Under the pieces are notes generated by a model. The model saw nothing but the letters and a program-made list of their open reading frames with translations, was not told the DNA's origin and did no database searches. Position numbers and translations under genes: made by a program. Positions 1 to 9,778 of a DNA stretch of 64,000 nt are shown here, piece after piece (position 1 is the first letter of the stretch; every line of letters starts with the position of its first letter). The stretch is from Aromatoleum diolicum (GTDB taxonomy: Bacteria > Pseudomonadota > Gammaproteobacteria > Burkholderiales > Rhodocyclaceae): the NCBI RefSeq assembly GCF_012910955.1, contig NZ_WTVQ01000019.1, positions 32,259 to 96,258 on the forward strand, read 5' to 3'.

Positions 1-2
1 AC

Positions 3-50
3 ACCCTCGCGCGCTTCGTCGCCGGCGTGAAGCGGCTGTCGACCAAATAG
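3..50 (+). CDS. C-terminal end of an unidentified protein (partial)
   Basis: The window opens inside a reading frame that ends TLARFVAGVKRLSTK and stops with TAG at 48-50. Fourteen of its fifteen sense codons end in G or C, which fits coding DNA in this genome, while the other two forward frames lack that pattern. Only 15 residues are visible, so no family can be assigned. It points towards the convergent MFS gene. Confidence 0.4.
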   Translation, partial: TLARFVAGVKRLSTK

Positions 51-91
51 TCCGAGCCGCCGCTGACGTGACGCCGACCCCCGGCGCCGCG

Positions 92-1690
92 TCAGCTGAC
101 CGGTTCGCCCACGTAGCGTCGGATTTGCGGCGGCTCGGTGCCCACGTGAAACGCCATCCGCCGCTCGCGCAGCCCGACGTCGGCGGCGGTGAAGCGTTCC
201 ATGCGCCGCTGGTGTTCGATCCAGTTCTCGTCGAGGAAATACTCGATGTAGCGCTCCGGCCGCGTCGTGTCGCGGAACAGGCCCCAGGACATCGCCCCCT
301 GGCGCAGCCGCGCGCGGCGCGTGTCCTGCATCACCGTGTTGAAGTCCGCCGCCCGCGCGGGGTCGATCAGGTACTCGATGGTCACCATCACCGGCCCCTC
401 GTCGGGCCGGATCTCGATCTCCGGCGGCGGCATCCGCCCCGTGACGGCGGCGGGGCTGTGATCCTCGTCGGTCGCCCCCACCGCGACGCGGCGGTGCGTC
501 ATCAGCAGCACGATCGGCCCGACCACCGAGGCCACCATGATGCTCACCGTCACCGTCGTCAGGTTCGCGACATAGCCCCACAGCGCGGCGCCGGCGGCGC
601 TGCCGCCCATCAGCGCCATCTGGTAGATCGACATGCCGCGCGCGCGCACCCAGTTCGGCAGCCCCATCTGGGCGGCGACGGTCAGCGAGTTGGCGGTGGC
701 GATCCACGCCATGCCCGCGATGAACATCGCCGGGAGCGCCAGCCACAGCGTCGGCACCAGCACCACCGCCGCCGCGCACGCGGCATGCACGATGGTGCCC
801 CAGCGCACGAATTCCTCGCGCCCGAGCCGCTGGCGCAGATGCGGCAGCAGCAGCGCCGCGACGATCGCCCCGCCGCCCATCGCGGCCATCAGCGCGGTAT
901 AGGTGCCGGCCTTGCCACTGTGCACGTCGCGCGCCACCAGCGGCAACAGCGCGCTCAGCGAAGTCGATTGCAGGAAGAACAGGAAGATGCGCACCAGCAC
1001 TGCACGCATCGGCGGCGACTGCACCACATGCTGCAGCCCGACCCGCATCGCGGCGACGAAGCGCTCGCCCGGCAGCGTGCTGACCCGCGGTTCGGAGCGC
1101 CAGCGCAGGATCAGCGCGAAGGCGACCACGGCGAGGATCGCATTGAGCAGGAACACGTAGGGGCTGCCGGCGCTCGCCAGCAAGGCGCCGGCGACCACCG
1201 GCCCGATCACGCGCGACATGTTCATCGCGATGCCGTTCAGCGCCAGCGCCGCCGGCAGTTCGCTGCGCGGCACGATGTCGGGGATGATCGCCGCGAACAC
1301 CGGCCAGCGCATCGCCATGCCGATGCCGTTGGCGAACGTCAGCGCCAGCAGCAGCGGCGCGGTCAGCGCGTCGGCGAGCGCCAGCCCCCCGAGCACCAGC
1401 GCGACCAGCGCCACCCACAGCTGCGTCGCGGCGAAGTAGCGCCGACGATCGATGATGTCGGCGAGCGCGCCGCTCGGCAGGCCGAGCACGAACACCGGCA
1501 GCGTCGACGCCGCCTGCACCATCGCGACCATGAAGGCGCTGTCGGTCAGCGAGGTCATCAGCCACGCCGAGGTGACCTCGTTCATCCACATCGTCACGTT
1601 CGCCGCCAGCCAGGCGAGCCACAACATGCGGAACACCGGCCCGCGAAGCGGCGCGAGCGCCGAGGGGGTTTCGCTGAAATCTGTGTGCAC
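92..1690 (-). CDS. MFS exporter (MFS_3 / EntS-like) with C-terminal monooxygenase-like domain
   Basis: Inner-membrane major facilitator protein of about 532 residues. Roughly residues 15-415 form the 12-helix MFS domain, opening with a helix after FRMLWLAWLAANVTMW and carrying the DIIDRRR loop between helices 2 and 3. The last ~110 residues (from VMVTIEYLIDPARAADF) look like an antibiotic-biosynthesis-monooxygenase (ABM) type ferredoxin-like domain, an arrangement typical of the MFS_3 family. The frame is open upstream to 1879, but that extension is Arg-rich and not protein-like, so I chose the GTG at 1690 just before HTDFSETPSALAPL; no strong ribosome site supports it. Substrate unknown; siderophore or drug efflux is typical of the family. 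Confidence 0.8.
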   Translation of the reverse strand: MHTDFSETPSALAPLRGPVFRMLWLAWLAANVTMWMNEVTSAWLMTSLTDSAFMVAMVQAASTLPVFVLGLPSGALADIIDRRRYFAATQLWVALVALVLGGLALADALTAPLLLALTFANGIGMAMRWPVFAAIIPDIVPRSELPAALALNGIAMNMSRVIGPVVAGALLASAGSPYVFLLNAILAVVAFALILRWRSEPRVSTLPGERFVAAMRVGLQHVVQSPPMRAVLVRIFLFFLQSTSLSALLPLVARDVHSGKAGTYTALMAAMGGGAIVAALLLPHLRQRLGREEFVRWGTIVHAACAAAVVLVPTLWLALPAMFIAGMAWIATANSLTVAAQMGLPNWVRARGMSIYQMALMGGSAAGAALWGYVANLTTVTVSIMVASVVGPIVLLMTHRRVAVGATDEDHSPAAVTGRMPPPEIEIRPDEGPVMVTIEYLIDPARAADFNTVMQDTRRARLRQGAMSWGLFRDTTRPERYIEYFLDENWIEHQRRMERFTAADVGLRERRMAFHVGTEPPQIRRYVGEPVS

Positions 1691-2027
1691 GTTCGTTTCT
1701 ACATGAGCGGTGGGCGAGTCGCGCGACGCGTTCAATATGGCCTGCGGTGGCGCGATGTGCCATGAGTGTAGGGCCAAAAGCGCTCGCCCGGTGCGACGGC
1801 AAGTCGCCCGGTGCCGCGCCCTGGAACCGCGCACCGAACTGGCGGCCCGCGCGTGGCAGGCAATCACCATGGTCTCCATGTCATGCGTTTTAAATCGGCG
1901 GGCGCGGGCTTCGGTTATATTTTGTCCTGCACCTTGCGGTAGCTGGCGGAGCCGCTGCAGAAATTCATCGCTCGGTCAGTGTCGGCCGAGGAAATCTTCG
2001 TATTTTCGGGACTTGAAAGGATCATTT
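1691..2027. other. Divergent promoter region between MFS gene and DUF808 gene
   Basis: A 337-base non-coding stretch separating two divergent genes. It must hold both promoters. A TATATT at 1916-1921 is a possible plus-strand -10, but no convincing -35 lies at the right distance. A GAAAGG ribosome site at 2015-2020 serves the DUF808 gene. Open frames through this stretch translate to Arg/Cys-rich, non-protein-like sequence. Confidence 0.4.
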
Positions 2028-2951
2028 ATGGCTGGAGCCAGCCTGCTTGCGTTAATTGATGACATTGCGACCGTGCTGGACGACGTCGCGGTGATGACCA
2101 AGGTCGCTGCCAAGAAGACCGCCGGCGTACTCGGCGACGATCTCGCGCTGAATGCCCAGCAGGTGGCCGGGGTGCGAGCCGAGCGCGAGTTGCCGGTGGT
2201 GTGGGCGGTGGCGGTCGGCTCGATCAAGAACAAGGCGATCCTGGTCCCGGCGGCGCTGCTGATCAGCGCCTTCCTGCCCTGGGCGGTGACGCCGCTGCTG
2301 ATGCTCGGCGGCCTCTACCTGTGTTTCGAGGGCGTCGAGAAGCTCGCCCACAAGTGGCTGCACAGCGCCGCCGAGGATGCCGCACACCAGGCCGAGGAAC
2401 TGGCCGCGGTCGACAATCCCGCGGTTGACCTGGTCGCCTTCGAGGCCGACAAGATCAAGGGTGCGATCCGTACCGATTTCGTGCTCTCGGCAGAAATCAT
2501 CGTCATTGCCCTGGGCACCGTCACCGGCCAGCCCTTCAGTTCGCAAGTCGCGGTGCTGGTGGGCATCTCGCTGGTGATCACCGTGGGCGTCTACGGCCTC
2601 GTCGCCGGCATCGTCAAGATGGATGATGTCGGCGCCTGGCTGCTGCGGAAAGGCCATGCCACCGCCCGCCTCATCGGCCAGGGCCTGCTGCTCGCCGCCC
2701 CCCGCTTGATGAAGGCGCTGAGCGTGATCGGCACGGCGGCGATGTTCCTGGTCGGCGGCGGCATCCTGAGCCACGGCATCCCGCCCGTCCATCACGGCAT
2801 CGAACTCCTTGCCGCGCAGGCCGCGCCAGTGGGCGGTTTTGTCGCGATGGCGCTGGACGCGGTGGTCGGCATCATCGGCGGGGCACTGGCGCTGCTAGCG
2901 GTGACTCTTGCCGGCAAGCTCGCCGGCCGTGCCAAGGGCGCCAGGGCATAG
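2028..2951 (+). CDS. DUF808 family inner-membrane protein (YedI-like)
   Basis: A 307-residue integral membrane protein of the DUF808 family, of which E. coli YedI (about 305 residues) is the known member; the function is unknown. It begins [20 protein letters not shown] and keeps the family's [18 protein letters not shown] segment near residues 30-45. Several hydrophobic segments follow, including ones near residues 75-105, 165-210 and 225-295, and a Lys-Ala-Arg-rich tail. The ATG at 2028 has a GAAAGG ribosome site 8 bases upstream; a longer open frame from 1710 is not protein-like. A hairpin terminator follows at 3071-3100. Confidence 0.85.
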   Translation: MAGASLLALIDDIATVLDDVAVMTKVAAKKTAGVLGDDLALNAQQVAGVRAERELPVVWAVAVGSIKNKAILVPAALLISAFLPWAVTPLLMLGGLYLCFEGVEKLAHKWLHSAAEDAAHQAEELAAVDNPAVDLVAFEADKIKGAIRTDFVLSAEIIVIALGTVTGQPFSSQVAVLVGISLVITVGVYGLVAGIVKMDDVGAWLLRKGHATARLIGQGLLLAAPRLMKALSVIGTAAMFLVGGGILSHGIPPVHHGIELLAAQAAPVGGFVAMALDAVVGIIGGALALLAVTLAGKLAGRAKGARA

Positions 2952-3070
2952 CAAGGCGCTGCGTCTGTCGGAATAATGCCTCTGTTTCGGTCTCTGGCGG
3001 GGCGCCGTGGTCCTCGGCGGCTTCCTGATCCAGCCGGATTCGCCAAGGACCAGATGCAGACCCGACAACA

Positions 3071-3100
3071 AAAAAGCCAACCCGCAGGGGTTGGCTTTTT
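3071..3100. terminator. Bidirectional intrinsic terminator
   Basis: A-run, 8-bp GC-rich stem (GCCAACCC / GGGTTGGC), 4-base loop, then a T-run, symmetric on both strands. It ends the DUF808 transcript from the left and the tRNA-Gly transcript from the right. Confidence 0.9.
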
Positions 3101-3133
3101 GCTTCCAGCTCAAGGGCCTGGATGAATTCGATG

Positions 3134-3207
3134 TGGAGCGGGCGATGGGAATCGAACCCACGGCTCTAGCTTGGGAAGCTAGGGTATTACCATTATACGA
3201 CGCCCGC
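3134..3207 (-). tRNA. tRNA-Gly (anticodon CCC)
   Basis: 74-base tRNA including an encoded 3' CCA (TGG at 3134-3136 on the plus strand). The acceptor stem is GCGGGCG / CGCCCGC, the anticodon arm is CTAGC-TTCCCAA-GCTAG giving anticodon CCC, and the T arm contains GTGGGTTCGATTCCCAT. It reads GGG glycine codons. Confidence 0.95.
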
Positions 3208-3239
3208 GATGCGGGCCGCAGGGGCCCGACAGAGGCGCC

Positions 3240-3268
3240 ATTCTAATGATCGGGGCGGCGCTGCGCAA
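3240..3268 (-). promoter_or_regulatory. Sigma-70 promoter of tRNA-Gly
   Basis: On the minus strand, TTGCGC (3268-3263) and TAGAAT (3245-3240) are 17 bases apart. The -10 box lies 32 bases ahead of the mature tRNA 5' end, leaving a short leader for RNase P to remove. Confidence 0.65.
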
Positions 3269-3377
3269 TGCGCATCGGCGTGGCGGCGGCAGGTCTTCGG
3301 TCGGGCGCGGGGCGATACGCGAGTGCGGCAGAGGGGCGTGGTAAGATTTTGATCCCCTGATCCCCGACAGAATCAGC

Positions 3378-3581
3378 ATGATCCAGCTCATCATCAACGG
3401 CAAACCGGAACGCCTGCAGCAGGCGCTAACGGTGCATGCGCTGCTCGAATCGCGTCAGCTCGCGGGCAAGCGCCTGGCGGTCGAGCGCAATGGCGAGATC
3501 GTTCCGAAGGGACGGCACGCCGAGACGCTGCTGGCCGATGGCGACCGCCTCGAGATCGTCGTCGCGGTCGGCGGCGGCTGA
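3378..3581 (+). CDS. thiS: Sulfur carrier protein ThiS
   Basis: 67-residue ubiquitin-like sulfur carrier for the thiazole half of thiamine. After adenylation its C-terminal glycine becomes a thiocarboxylate and donates sulfur to ThiG. The sequence starts [19 protein letters not shown] and ends in the diagnostic Gly-Gly (VAVGGG). The length is typical. thiG follows 119 bases downstream on the same strand, so the two are probably co-transcribed. A TAAGAT at 3342-3347 could be the -10 box, but its -35 is poor. Confidence 0.95.
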   Translation: MIQLIINGKPERLQQALTVHALLESRQLAGKRLAVERNGEIVPKGRHAETLLADGDRLEIVVAVGGG

Positions 3582-3700
3582 GTCAGCCGTGTTGCGATTG
3601 CGCGCGTCTGCTGAGCTTGCGCAACTGCGGCGCCCGCGGATTGTCCATGGCCCTGGACGCGCATTGTCCATCTATCAACCCGAATTCCTCTAGGTCGAAC

Positions 3701-4486
3701 ATGAACGACTCCCTGGTGATTGCCGGCAAATCCTATCGCTCCCGCCTTCTCGTCGGCACGGGCAAATACAAGGATTTCAATGAGACGCGCGAGGCGATCG
3801 ACGCGAGCGGCGCCGAGATCGTCACCGTCGCGATCCGTCGTACCAACATCGGCCAGAACGCCGGCGAGCCGAACCTGCTCGACGTGCTGCCACCCGAGCG
3901 CTTCACGATCCTGCCGAACACCGCCGGCTGCTATACCGCCGACGACGCGGTGCGCACGCTGCGGCTCGCGCGCGAACTGCTCGATGGCCACGCGCTGGTG
4001 AAGCTCGAAGTGCTCGGCGACCCGGTGAGCCTGTTCCCGAACATGCCGGAAACCCTCAAGGCGGCCGAAACGCTCGTGAAGGACGGCTTCCAGGTGATGG
4101 TGTACTGCGCCGACGACCCGATCCAGGCAAAGATGCTCGAAGAGATCGGCTGCGTCGCGGTGATGCCGCTCGCGTCGCTGATCGGCTCCGGCATGGGCAT
4201 CCTGAACCCGTGGAACCTGCGTCTCATCATCGACCAGGCCAGGGTGCCGGTGCTCGTCGATGCCGGCGTCGGCACCGCGTCGGATGCGGCGATCGCGATG
4301 GAGCTGGGCTGTGACGGCGTGCTGATGAACACCGCGATCGCGCACGCGAGGCAGCCGGTGCTGATGGCCAGCGCGATGAAGAAGGCGGTCGAGGCGGGGC
4401 GCGAGGCTTTTCTCGCCGGGCGCATGCCGCGCAAGCATTATTCCGCCGATCCGAGTTCACCGACCTCCGGCCTGATCGGTACCTGA
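3701..4486 (+). CDS. thiG: Thiazole synthase ThiG
   Basis: 261-residue cytosolic TIM-barrel enzyme that condenses 1-deoxy-D-xylulose 5-phosphate, dehydroglycine and ThiS-thiocarboxylate into thiazole phosphate. Characteristic segments are [11 protein letters not shown] near residue 17, [12 protein letters not shown] near residue 45, KLEVLGDP near residue 103, and the phosphate-binding [13 protein letters not shown] near residue 185. The ATG at 3701 gives the standard [12 protein letters not shown] start; an upstream extension of the frame from 3617 is not conserved-looking. Follows thiS. Confidence 0.95.
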   Translation: MNDSLVIAGKSYRSRLLVGTGKYKDFNETREAIDASGAEIVTVAIRRTNIGQNAGEPNLLDVLPPERFTILPNTAGCYTADDAVRTLRLARELLDGHALVKLEVLGDPVSLFPNMPETLKAAETLVKDGFQVMVYCADDPIQAKMLEEIGCVAVMPLASLIGSGMGILNPWNLRLIIDQARVPVLVDAGVGTASDAAIAMELGCDGVLMNTAIAHARQPVLMASAMKKAVEAGREAFLAGRMPRKHYSADPSSPTSGLIGT

Positions 4487-4614
4487 ACCGCGTTCGCCTC
4501 CGTCGGCGACCGTGCGCCGCGGACGGGGCGTTTCTCGCGATTTTCCACCCTCTCACCCGCTGCCGCGGGACCGCCCGCGGTGCCACGCCGCGGGCCGCTG
4601 CCATTCCGGAACCC

Positions 4615-5376
4615 ATGACTGCATCGAACTCAAATTCGCCGGACGCCGCCGACCCCTCCGCAGCGTCCTCCCCGTCCCCGGTCACCGACCCGGAAGCGCG
4701 CTTTTCCAGCCGTTCGATTCGCAGTTTCGTGCTGCGCCAGGGGCGCATGACGGTGGCGCAGCACCACCACATGGAAGAGACGCTGCCGAAAGTCGGCATT
4801 CCGTACCGCATCGCGCCGCTCGACCTGGACGCCGCATTCGGCCGCCGCGCGCCGAAGATCGTCGAGATCGGCTTCGGCATGGGCGAGACCACCGCGAAGA
4901 TCGCCGCGGCCCTGCCGGACAAGGATTTCCTCGGCATCGAAGTGCATGGCCCGGGCGTTGGCAGCCTGTGCAAGCTGATCGCGGAAAATGGCCTGGGAAA
5001 CCTGCGCATCATGCAGCACGATGCCGTCGAGGTGCTGCGCGACATGATTCCCGAAGGCTCGCTGGCCGGTGTGCATGTGTTCTTCCCGGACCCGTGGCAC
5101 AAGAAGCGCCACCACAAGCGGCGCATCATCCAGGCCGATTTCGTCGCGCTGATCGCTTCGCGTCTGGCGCCCGGCGGCTACCTGCATTGCGCGACCGACT
5201 GGGAGGAGTATGCTCACTGGATGATGGAGGTGATCTCCGCCGAGTCGGCGCTGGAGAATACCGCTGACGGCTTTGCCCCGCGCCCGGATTACCGGCCCCT
5301 GACCAAGTTCGAGAACCGCGGCATCAAGCTCGGGCACGGCGTGTGGGATCTGGTGTTCCGGCGGCGCGCAGGATGA
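4615..5376 (+). CDS. trmB: tRNA (guanine-N7)-methyltransferase TrmB
   Basis: 253-residue SAM-dependent enzyme that makes m7G46 in the variable loop of tRNA. The first ~35 residues are a disordered Ser/Pro/Asp-rich extension, longer than in E. coli TrmB. The SAM-binding segment [16 protein letters not shown] lies near residue 83 and the active-site signature [17 protein letters not shown] near residue 160. The ATG at 4615 follows thiG by 128 bases and may belong to the same transcript; sppA starts 20 bases after the stop. Confidence 0.93.
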   Translation: MTASNSNSPDAADPSAASSPSPVTDPEARFSSRSIRSFVLRQGRMTVAQHHHMEETLPKVGIPYRIAPLDLDAAFGRRAPKIVEIGFGMGETTAKIAAALPDKDFLGIEVHGPGVGSLCKLIAENGLGNLRIMQHDAVEVLRDMIPEGSLAGVHVFFPDPWHKKRHHKRRIIQADFVALIASRLAPGGYLHCATDWEEYAHWMMEVISAESALENTADGFAPRPDYRPLTKFENRGIKLGHGVWDLVFRRRAG

Positions 5377-5396
5377 TCTGAACCAAGGTGAAACGC

Positions 5397-7208
5397 ATGT
5401 GGAGCTCTGTGGGCAGGTTCTTCGCGGGACTCGGGCGCACCATCGAGGCGCTGCGCCGCGTCGTGGTCAACCTTGTTTTCCTGATCCTGCTGGCGGCAAT
5501 ACTGGCGTTCGTCCTGTATCCGGCCCCGTCGGTCCCGGACGGCGCGGCGCTGGTGCTGCGCCCGACCGGTGCGCTGGTCGAGCGGCGCACGCTCGACGAT
5601 GCGCTCGGGCTGATCCGTTCCGGCGGCGTGCCCGTCGCGCAGACCGCGCTGCACGACCTGCTCGAAGCCATCCATGCCGCGCGCGACGACGCGCGCATCA
5701 AGATGCTGGTGATCGAGACCGACAGACTCGGCAAGTCGGGGCTGTCGAAACTCTCCGAGTTGCGCGAGGCGATCACTGCGTTCCGAAGCAGCGGCAAGCC
5801 GGTGCTGGCGCGCGGCGAGCGCTTCACGCAAGGCCAGTATTACCTCGCGAGCGCGGCGGACGAAGTGCATCTGGCGCCCGATGGTTTCGTGCTGTTCCCG
5901 GGCCTCGCGCGCAACGTCAGCTATTTCAAGGGCGCGCTGGATTCGCTGGGTGTGAAGGTGCATGTGTTCCGCGTCGGCGAGTACAAATCCTTCAGCGAAC
6001 CGTTCACGCGCACCGGCATGTCGGACGAGGACCGCGAAGCCTCGCGCGACCTGCTGGACGCACTGTGGAACGTGTTGCGCGAGCGCGTCGCCGCGAGCCG
6101 CAAGCTGGCCCCGGAAACGCTCGCGCGCTATGTGGACGACTACGCCGGCGTGCTGGCCGCCAGTGCGGGCGACACCGCGCGCGCGGCGCGCGAGACGGGC
6201 CTGATCGACACCATCAGCCAGCGCGACGAGTGGCGCGAGCTGCTCAAGATGCGCGTGGGCGCCAGCGACGACGGCAAGGACTTCCTGCGCGTCGACCTCG
6301 ACGACTATCTCGCCGCGGTGCGCGCCGCGCGCCCGCAGCAAGACGACCGTGTCGCGGTGCTGGTGGCGCAGGGCACGATCATCGACGGCGGCGCCGACGC
6401 CGATTCGGTCGGCGGCGACAGCCTGGCGCAGCAGATCCGCGCCCTGCGCGAGGACGAGCGCATCAAGGCGCTGGTGCTGCGCATCGACAGCCCCGGCGGC
6501 AGCGCGTGGGCGTCCGAAGTGATTCGCCGCGAGCTGGAGCTCACGCGCCGCGCCGGCAAGCCGGTGGTCGCATCGATGAGTTCGGTGGCGGCGTCCGGCG
6601 GCTACTGGATCGCGGCCGGCGCCGACGAGATCTGGGCGCGCCCCGAAACCCTGACGGGATCGATCGGCATCTTCGCGCTGTTTCCCGAACTCGCGGAACC
6701 GCTCAACAAGCTCGGTGTGACCGTCGATGGCGTCGCCACCGGCCCGCTCGCGGGCGCCTTCGACCCGCGCCGCCCGCTTCCCCCGGAGGCCGCGAAGGCG
6801 CTGCAACTCGGCATCGACCACAATTACCGGCGCTTCCTCGAAACGGTCGCCGCCGCACGCGGCATGCCCGTCGCGGAAGTCGACCCGATCGCCCGCGGCC
6901 GCGTATGGACCGGCGAAGCGGCGGACAAGCTCGGTCTGGTCGACCAGCTCGGCGGCCTCGACGACGCCATCGCCGCCGCCGCGCGGCGCGCAAGACTCGA
7001 GCGCTTCGAGACCGTGTGGCCGGAGTCCGACGTGAATCTCGGACACCTGCTGCTGCGGCGCCTGCTGTCGGTCGCCGCGCCGCTCAGCCCCGCAGTGGAT
7101 TCGCCGCTGCAGCAGCTGCTTGCCGGCGTGCAGGCCCAGGCCGCCGAGCTGCTGCGCTGGAACGACCCGCAGCACCTGTACGGGCATTGCCTGTGCGAGG
7201 CGCCGTAG
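5397..7208 (+). CDS. sppA: Signal peptide peptidase SppA (long, 67-kDa type)
   Basis: About 603-residue membrane-anchored serine protease that cleaves leftover signal peptides in the cytoplasmic membrane. An N-terminal transmembrane segment (VVVNLVFLILLAAILAFVLY) anchors two tandem ClpP-like repeats, as expected for the long bacterial form. The catalytic Ser lies in MSSVAASGGYWIA of the second repeat; the matching Lys is expected in the first. The ATG at 5397 has AAGG at 5385-5388; a GTG at 5388 is an alternative start. It faces hemW tail to tail, with 11 bases between them. Confidence 0.92.
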   Translation: MWSSVGRFFAGLGRTIEALRRVVVNLVFLILLAAILAFVLYPAPSVPDGAALVLRPTGALVERRTLDDALGLIRSGGVPVAQTALHDLLEAIHAARDDARIKMLVIETDRLGKSGLSKLSELREAITAFRSSGKPVLARGERFTQGQYYLASAADEVHLAPDGFVLFPGLARNVSYFKGALDSLGVKVHVFRVGEYKSFSEPFTRTGMSDEDREASRDLLDALWNVLRERVAASRKLAPETLARYVDDYAGVLAASAGDTARAARETGLIDTISQRDEWRELLKMRVGASDDGKDFLRVDLDDYLAAVRAARPQQDDRVAVLVAQGTIIDGGADADSVGGDSLAQQIRALREDERIKALVLRIDSPGGSAWASEVIRRELELTRRAGKPVVASMSSVAASGGYWIAAGADEIWARPETLTGSIGIFALFPELAEPLNKLGVTVDGVATGPLAGAFDPRRPLPPEAAKALQLGIDHNYRRFLETVAAARGMPVAEVDPIARGRVWTGEAADKLGLVDQLGGLDDAIAAAARRARLERFETVWPESDVNLGHLLLRRLLSVAAPLSPAVDSPLQQLLAGVQAQAAELLRWNDPQHLYGHCLCEAP

Positions 7209-7219
7209 TTTCGTAGGTA

Positions 7220-8452
7220 TCAGTCGCGCAGGAACAGCGTCAACAGATCGTTGAGGAAGTGCCGCCCCTGTTCGGTCGGGCGGATGTGGTCGGCGGTGAT
7301 CTCGATCAGGCCGCGCCGGCGCGCGTCGGCCAGTTCGGCCTCGATCGCGGCGAGCGGCACGCCGGTGCGGTCGGCGAACAGGCGGCGCGGGAAGCCGTCG
7401 GTCAGGCGCAGTGCGTTCATCATGAACTCGAAGGGCAGTTCGGCGACGCCGACGTCGCGCCGTTCCTGCACGAAATCGCCCTTCTGTGCGCCTTCGAGAT
7501 AACGCCCCGGGTGTTTGTGGCGCATCTCGCGGACGATGCCTTCGTGGCTCGAGAGCTTGCCGTGCGCGCCGGCGCCGATGCCGAGGTAGTCGCCGAAAGC
7601 CCAGTAATTGAGGTTGTGGCGGCATTCCTGGCCCGGGCGGGCGAAGGCCGAGGTCTCGTAGTGGCGGAAACCGGCCGCGGCGAGGCGTGCCTCGATCGCA
7701 TCCTGCATGTCGGCCGAGGCGTCGGCATCGGGCAGCGGCGGCGGGCTGTGCGCGAACGGCGTGTTCGGTTCCAGCGTCAGGTGATAGGCCGACAGGTGGC
7801 TCACGCCGAACGCGAGCGCGGTGTCGAGGTCGGCGAGGGCCTCGGCGAGCGACTGTTCGGGCAGCGCGTACATCAGGTCGAGGTTCACGCGCTCGAAGTG
7901 CGCCAACGCGGTGTCGATGGCGCGGCGTGCCTCGTCGCCGCCGTGGATGCGGCCGAGACGCTCGAGATGGCTGTCGTTGAAGCTCTGGATGCCCAGCGAC
8001 AGGCGATTCACGCCGGCGGCGCGATAGTCGCGGAAACGGCCGGCCTCGACGGTGCCGGGATTCGCCTCGAGCGTGATTTCCGCCAGCGGGTCGAGCGGCA
8101 ACAGCGTGCGGATGCCGGTGAGCAGGCGGTCCAGCCCGGCAGCCGACATCAGGCTCGGCGTGCCGCCGCCGATGAACACCGAGTGCACGCGGCGGCCCCA
8201 CACCTGCGGCAGTGCCGTTTCGAGGTCTGCGATCAGCGCGTCGATATATGCCTGTTCGGGGATGTCGCCGCCGCCGGCGCGCAGCGCGTGCGAGTTGAAG
8301 TCGCAGTACGGACACTTCTTCACGCACCACGGGTAATGCACATACAGCGCGAGCGGCGGCGAGGCCTTCAGTTGCGGGCGTTCGGGCAGTGCGGCGGGGC
8401 TGCCGCCCGCGGCCGGTGCGACCGCGAGCGGGATGATGCGACGCTCGCTCAC
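7220..8452 (-). CDS. hemW: HemW, radical-SAM heme chaperone
   Basis: About 410-residue radical SAM protein related to oxygen-independent coproporphyrinogen oxidase; family members of this size act as heme chaperones. The cluster motif CVKKCPYC (CxxxCxxC) lies near residue 44, followed by FIGGGTPSLM and the C-terminal HemN domain. The GTG start at 8452 overlaps the rdgB stop (GTGA), which supports translational coupling; the frame is open further upstream, but that stretch lies antisense-like inside rdgB. Last gene of a minus-strand run kinase-PP2C-rph-rdgB-hemW. Confidence 0.9.
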   Translation of the reverse strand: MSERRIIPLAVAPAAGGSPAALPERPQLKASPPLALYVHYPWCVKKCPYCDFNSHALRAGGGDIPEQAYIDALIADLETALPQVWGRRVHSVFIGGGTPSLMSAAGLDRLLTGIRTLLPLDPLAEITLEANPGTVEAGRFRDYRAAGVNRLSLGIQSFNDSHLERLGRIHGGDEARRAIDTALAHFERVNLDLMYALPEQSLAEALADLDTALAFGVSHLSAYHLTLEPNTPFAHSPPPLPDADASADMQDAIEARLAAAGFRHYETSAFARPGQECRHNLNYWAFGDYLGIGAGAHGKLSSHEGIVREMRHKHPGRYLEGAQKGDFVQERRDVGVAELPFEFMMNALRLTDGFPRRLFADRTGVPLAAIEAELADARRRGLIEITADHIRPTEQGRHFLNDLLTLFLRD

Positions 8453-9045
8453 AGCGGGTGCGACTCCAGGCGCGTCAGCAGATGGCGCATCGCCGCGCCG
8501 CGGTGGCTCAGCGTGTTCTTCAGCTTCGCATCCAGCTCGGCCGCCGTCTGATTCATCTGCGGCACGTAGAACAGCGGGTCGTAGCCGAAGCCGGCGTCGC
8601 CGCGCGGGGCGCCGAGAATCCTGCCGTGCCACTCGCCGTCCGCGATCAGCGGGCGCGGGTCGTCGACATGGCGTACCAACACCACCACCGAGTAGAAGAA
8701 CGCACTGCGGTCGCTAAACCCGTCGAGCCGCTGGATCAGCAGCGCGTTGTTGCGCGCATCGGATTTCGGTTCGCCGGCATAGCGTGCCGACTGCACGCCG
8801 GGTGCGCCGCCGAGCGCCGTCACGCACAGCCCGGAGTCGTCGGCGACCGCCGGCAGCCCGCTCAGCGCGGCCGCATGGCGCGCCTTCGCCAGCGCGTTCT
8901 CGACGAAAGTGTGGTGCGGTTCATCCGCTTCCGGAATGTCGAACGCCGACTGCGGCACCACCTCGATGCCCAGCGGCGCCAGCAGTGCCGTCATTTCGAC
9001 GGCTTTTTTCGGGTTGTTGCTGGCGAGTACGAGACGCTTGTTCAT
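8449..9045 (-). CDS. rdgB: dITP/XTP pyrophosphatase RdgB
   Basis: 198-residue HAM1-family nucleotide pyrophosphatase that removes dITP, XTP and related purine nucleotides from the pool. Diagnostic segments are LVLASNNPKKAVEM at the N-terminus, ADDSGLCVTALGGAPGV near residue 67, FGYDPLFY near residue 150 and SHRGAA near residue 180. The ATG at 9045 gives MNKRLVLASNN; an in-frame ATG 18 bases upstream is less likely. It lies 4 bases after rph and overlaps the hemW start. Confidence 0.95.
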   Translation of the reverse strand: MNKRLVLASNNPKKAVEMTALLAPLGIEVVPQSAFDIPEADEPHHTFVENALAKARHAAALSGLPAVADDSGLCVTALGGAPGVQSARYAGEPKSDARNNALLIQRLDGFSDRSAFFYSVVVLVRHVDDPRPLIADGEWHGRILGAPRGDAGFGYDPLFYVPQMNQTAAELDAKLKNTLSHRGAAMRHLLTRLESHPL

Positions 9046-9049
9046 CGTG

Positions 9050-9769
9050 TCACTGCTCCGCAATCGCCGCCTTTTGCGCGTCGATCAACTGCCGGATGCC
9101 TGCTTCCGCGAGTGCCAGCAGCGCATTCAGTTCGTCGCGCGAAAACGGCGTACCTTCGGCGGTGCCCTGGACTTCGACGAAGCCGCCGGCACCGGTCATC
9201 ACCACGTTCATGTCGGTGTCGCAGTCCGAATCTTCAGCATAGTCCAGATCGAGCACCGGCTTGCCCTGATACATCCCGACCGACACCGCGGCGACGAAGT
9301 CGCGCAGCGGGCTGGCAGCGAGCTTGCCCTTGGCCACCAGCGTCGCAATCGCATCATGCACCGCGACGCAGGCACCGGTGATCGCCGCGGTGCGGGTGCC
9401 GCCGTCGGCCTGCAGCACGTCACAGTCGATGATGATCTGACGCTCGCCCAGCGCGGAAAGATCCACCACTGCGCGCAGGCTGCGTCCGATCAGGCGCTGG
9501 ATTTCCTGCGTGCGTCCGCTTTGTTTGCCCTTGGCCGCCTCGCGCGCGCTGCGGGTGTGGGTGGAGCGGGGCAGCATGCCATATTCGGCGGTCAGCCAGC
9601 CCTGGCCCTTGCCGCGCAGGAAGGGCGGCACGGAGTCCTCGATGCTGGCGGTGCACAGCACGCGCGTGGCGCCGAATTCGACCAGCACCGAGCCTTCGGC
9701 GTGGCAGGTGAAATTGCGGGTGATCCTGACCTGACGGAGTTCGTCGGGCCGGCGTTGGCTGGGGCGCAT
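9050..9769 (-). CDS. rph: Ribonuclease PH
   Basis: 239-residue phosphorolytic 3'-5' exoribonuclease that trims tRNA 3' ends. It starts [20 protein letters not shown] and contains the family segment [17 protein letters not shown] near residue 58 and the phosphate-site region [12 protein letters not shown] near residue 92. The length is standard (E. coli full-length Rph is 238). It sits 9 bases downstream of the PP2C gene. Confidence 0.96.
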   Translation of the reverse strand: MRPSQRRPDELRQVRITRNFTCHAEGSVLVEFGATRVLCTASIEDSVPPFLRGKGQGWLTAEYGMLPRSTHTRSAREAAKGKQSGRTQEIQRLIGRSLRAVVDLSALGERQIIIDCDVLQADGGTRTAAITGACVAVHDAIATLVAKGKLAASPLRDFVAAVSVGMYQGKPVLDLDYAEDSDCDTDMNVVMTGAGGFVEVQGTAEGTPFSRDELNALLALAEAGIRQLIDAQKAAIAEQ

Positions 9770-9778
9770 GTGGACTTC

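Noticed and set aside
5289..8330. 1013-codon minus-strand open frame
   Set aside because: It runs antisense through sppA and hemW with Arg/Ala/Gly-rich filler; the plus-strand sppA and the minus-strand hemW frame show clear families.
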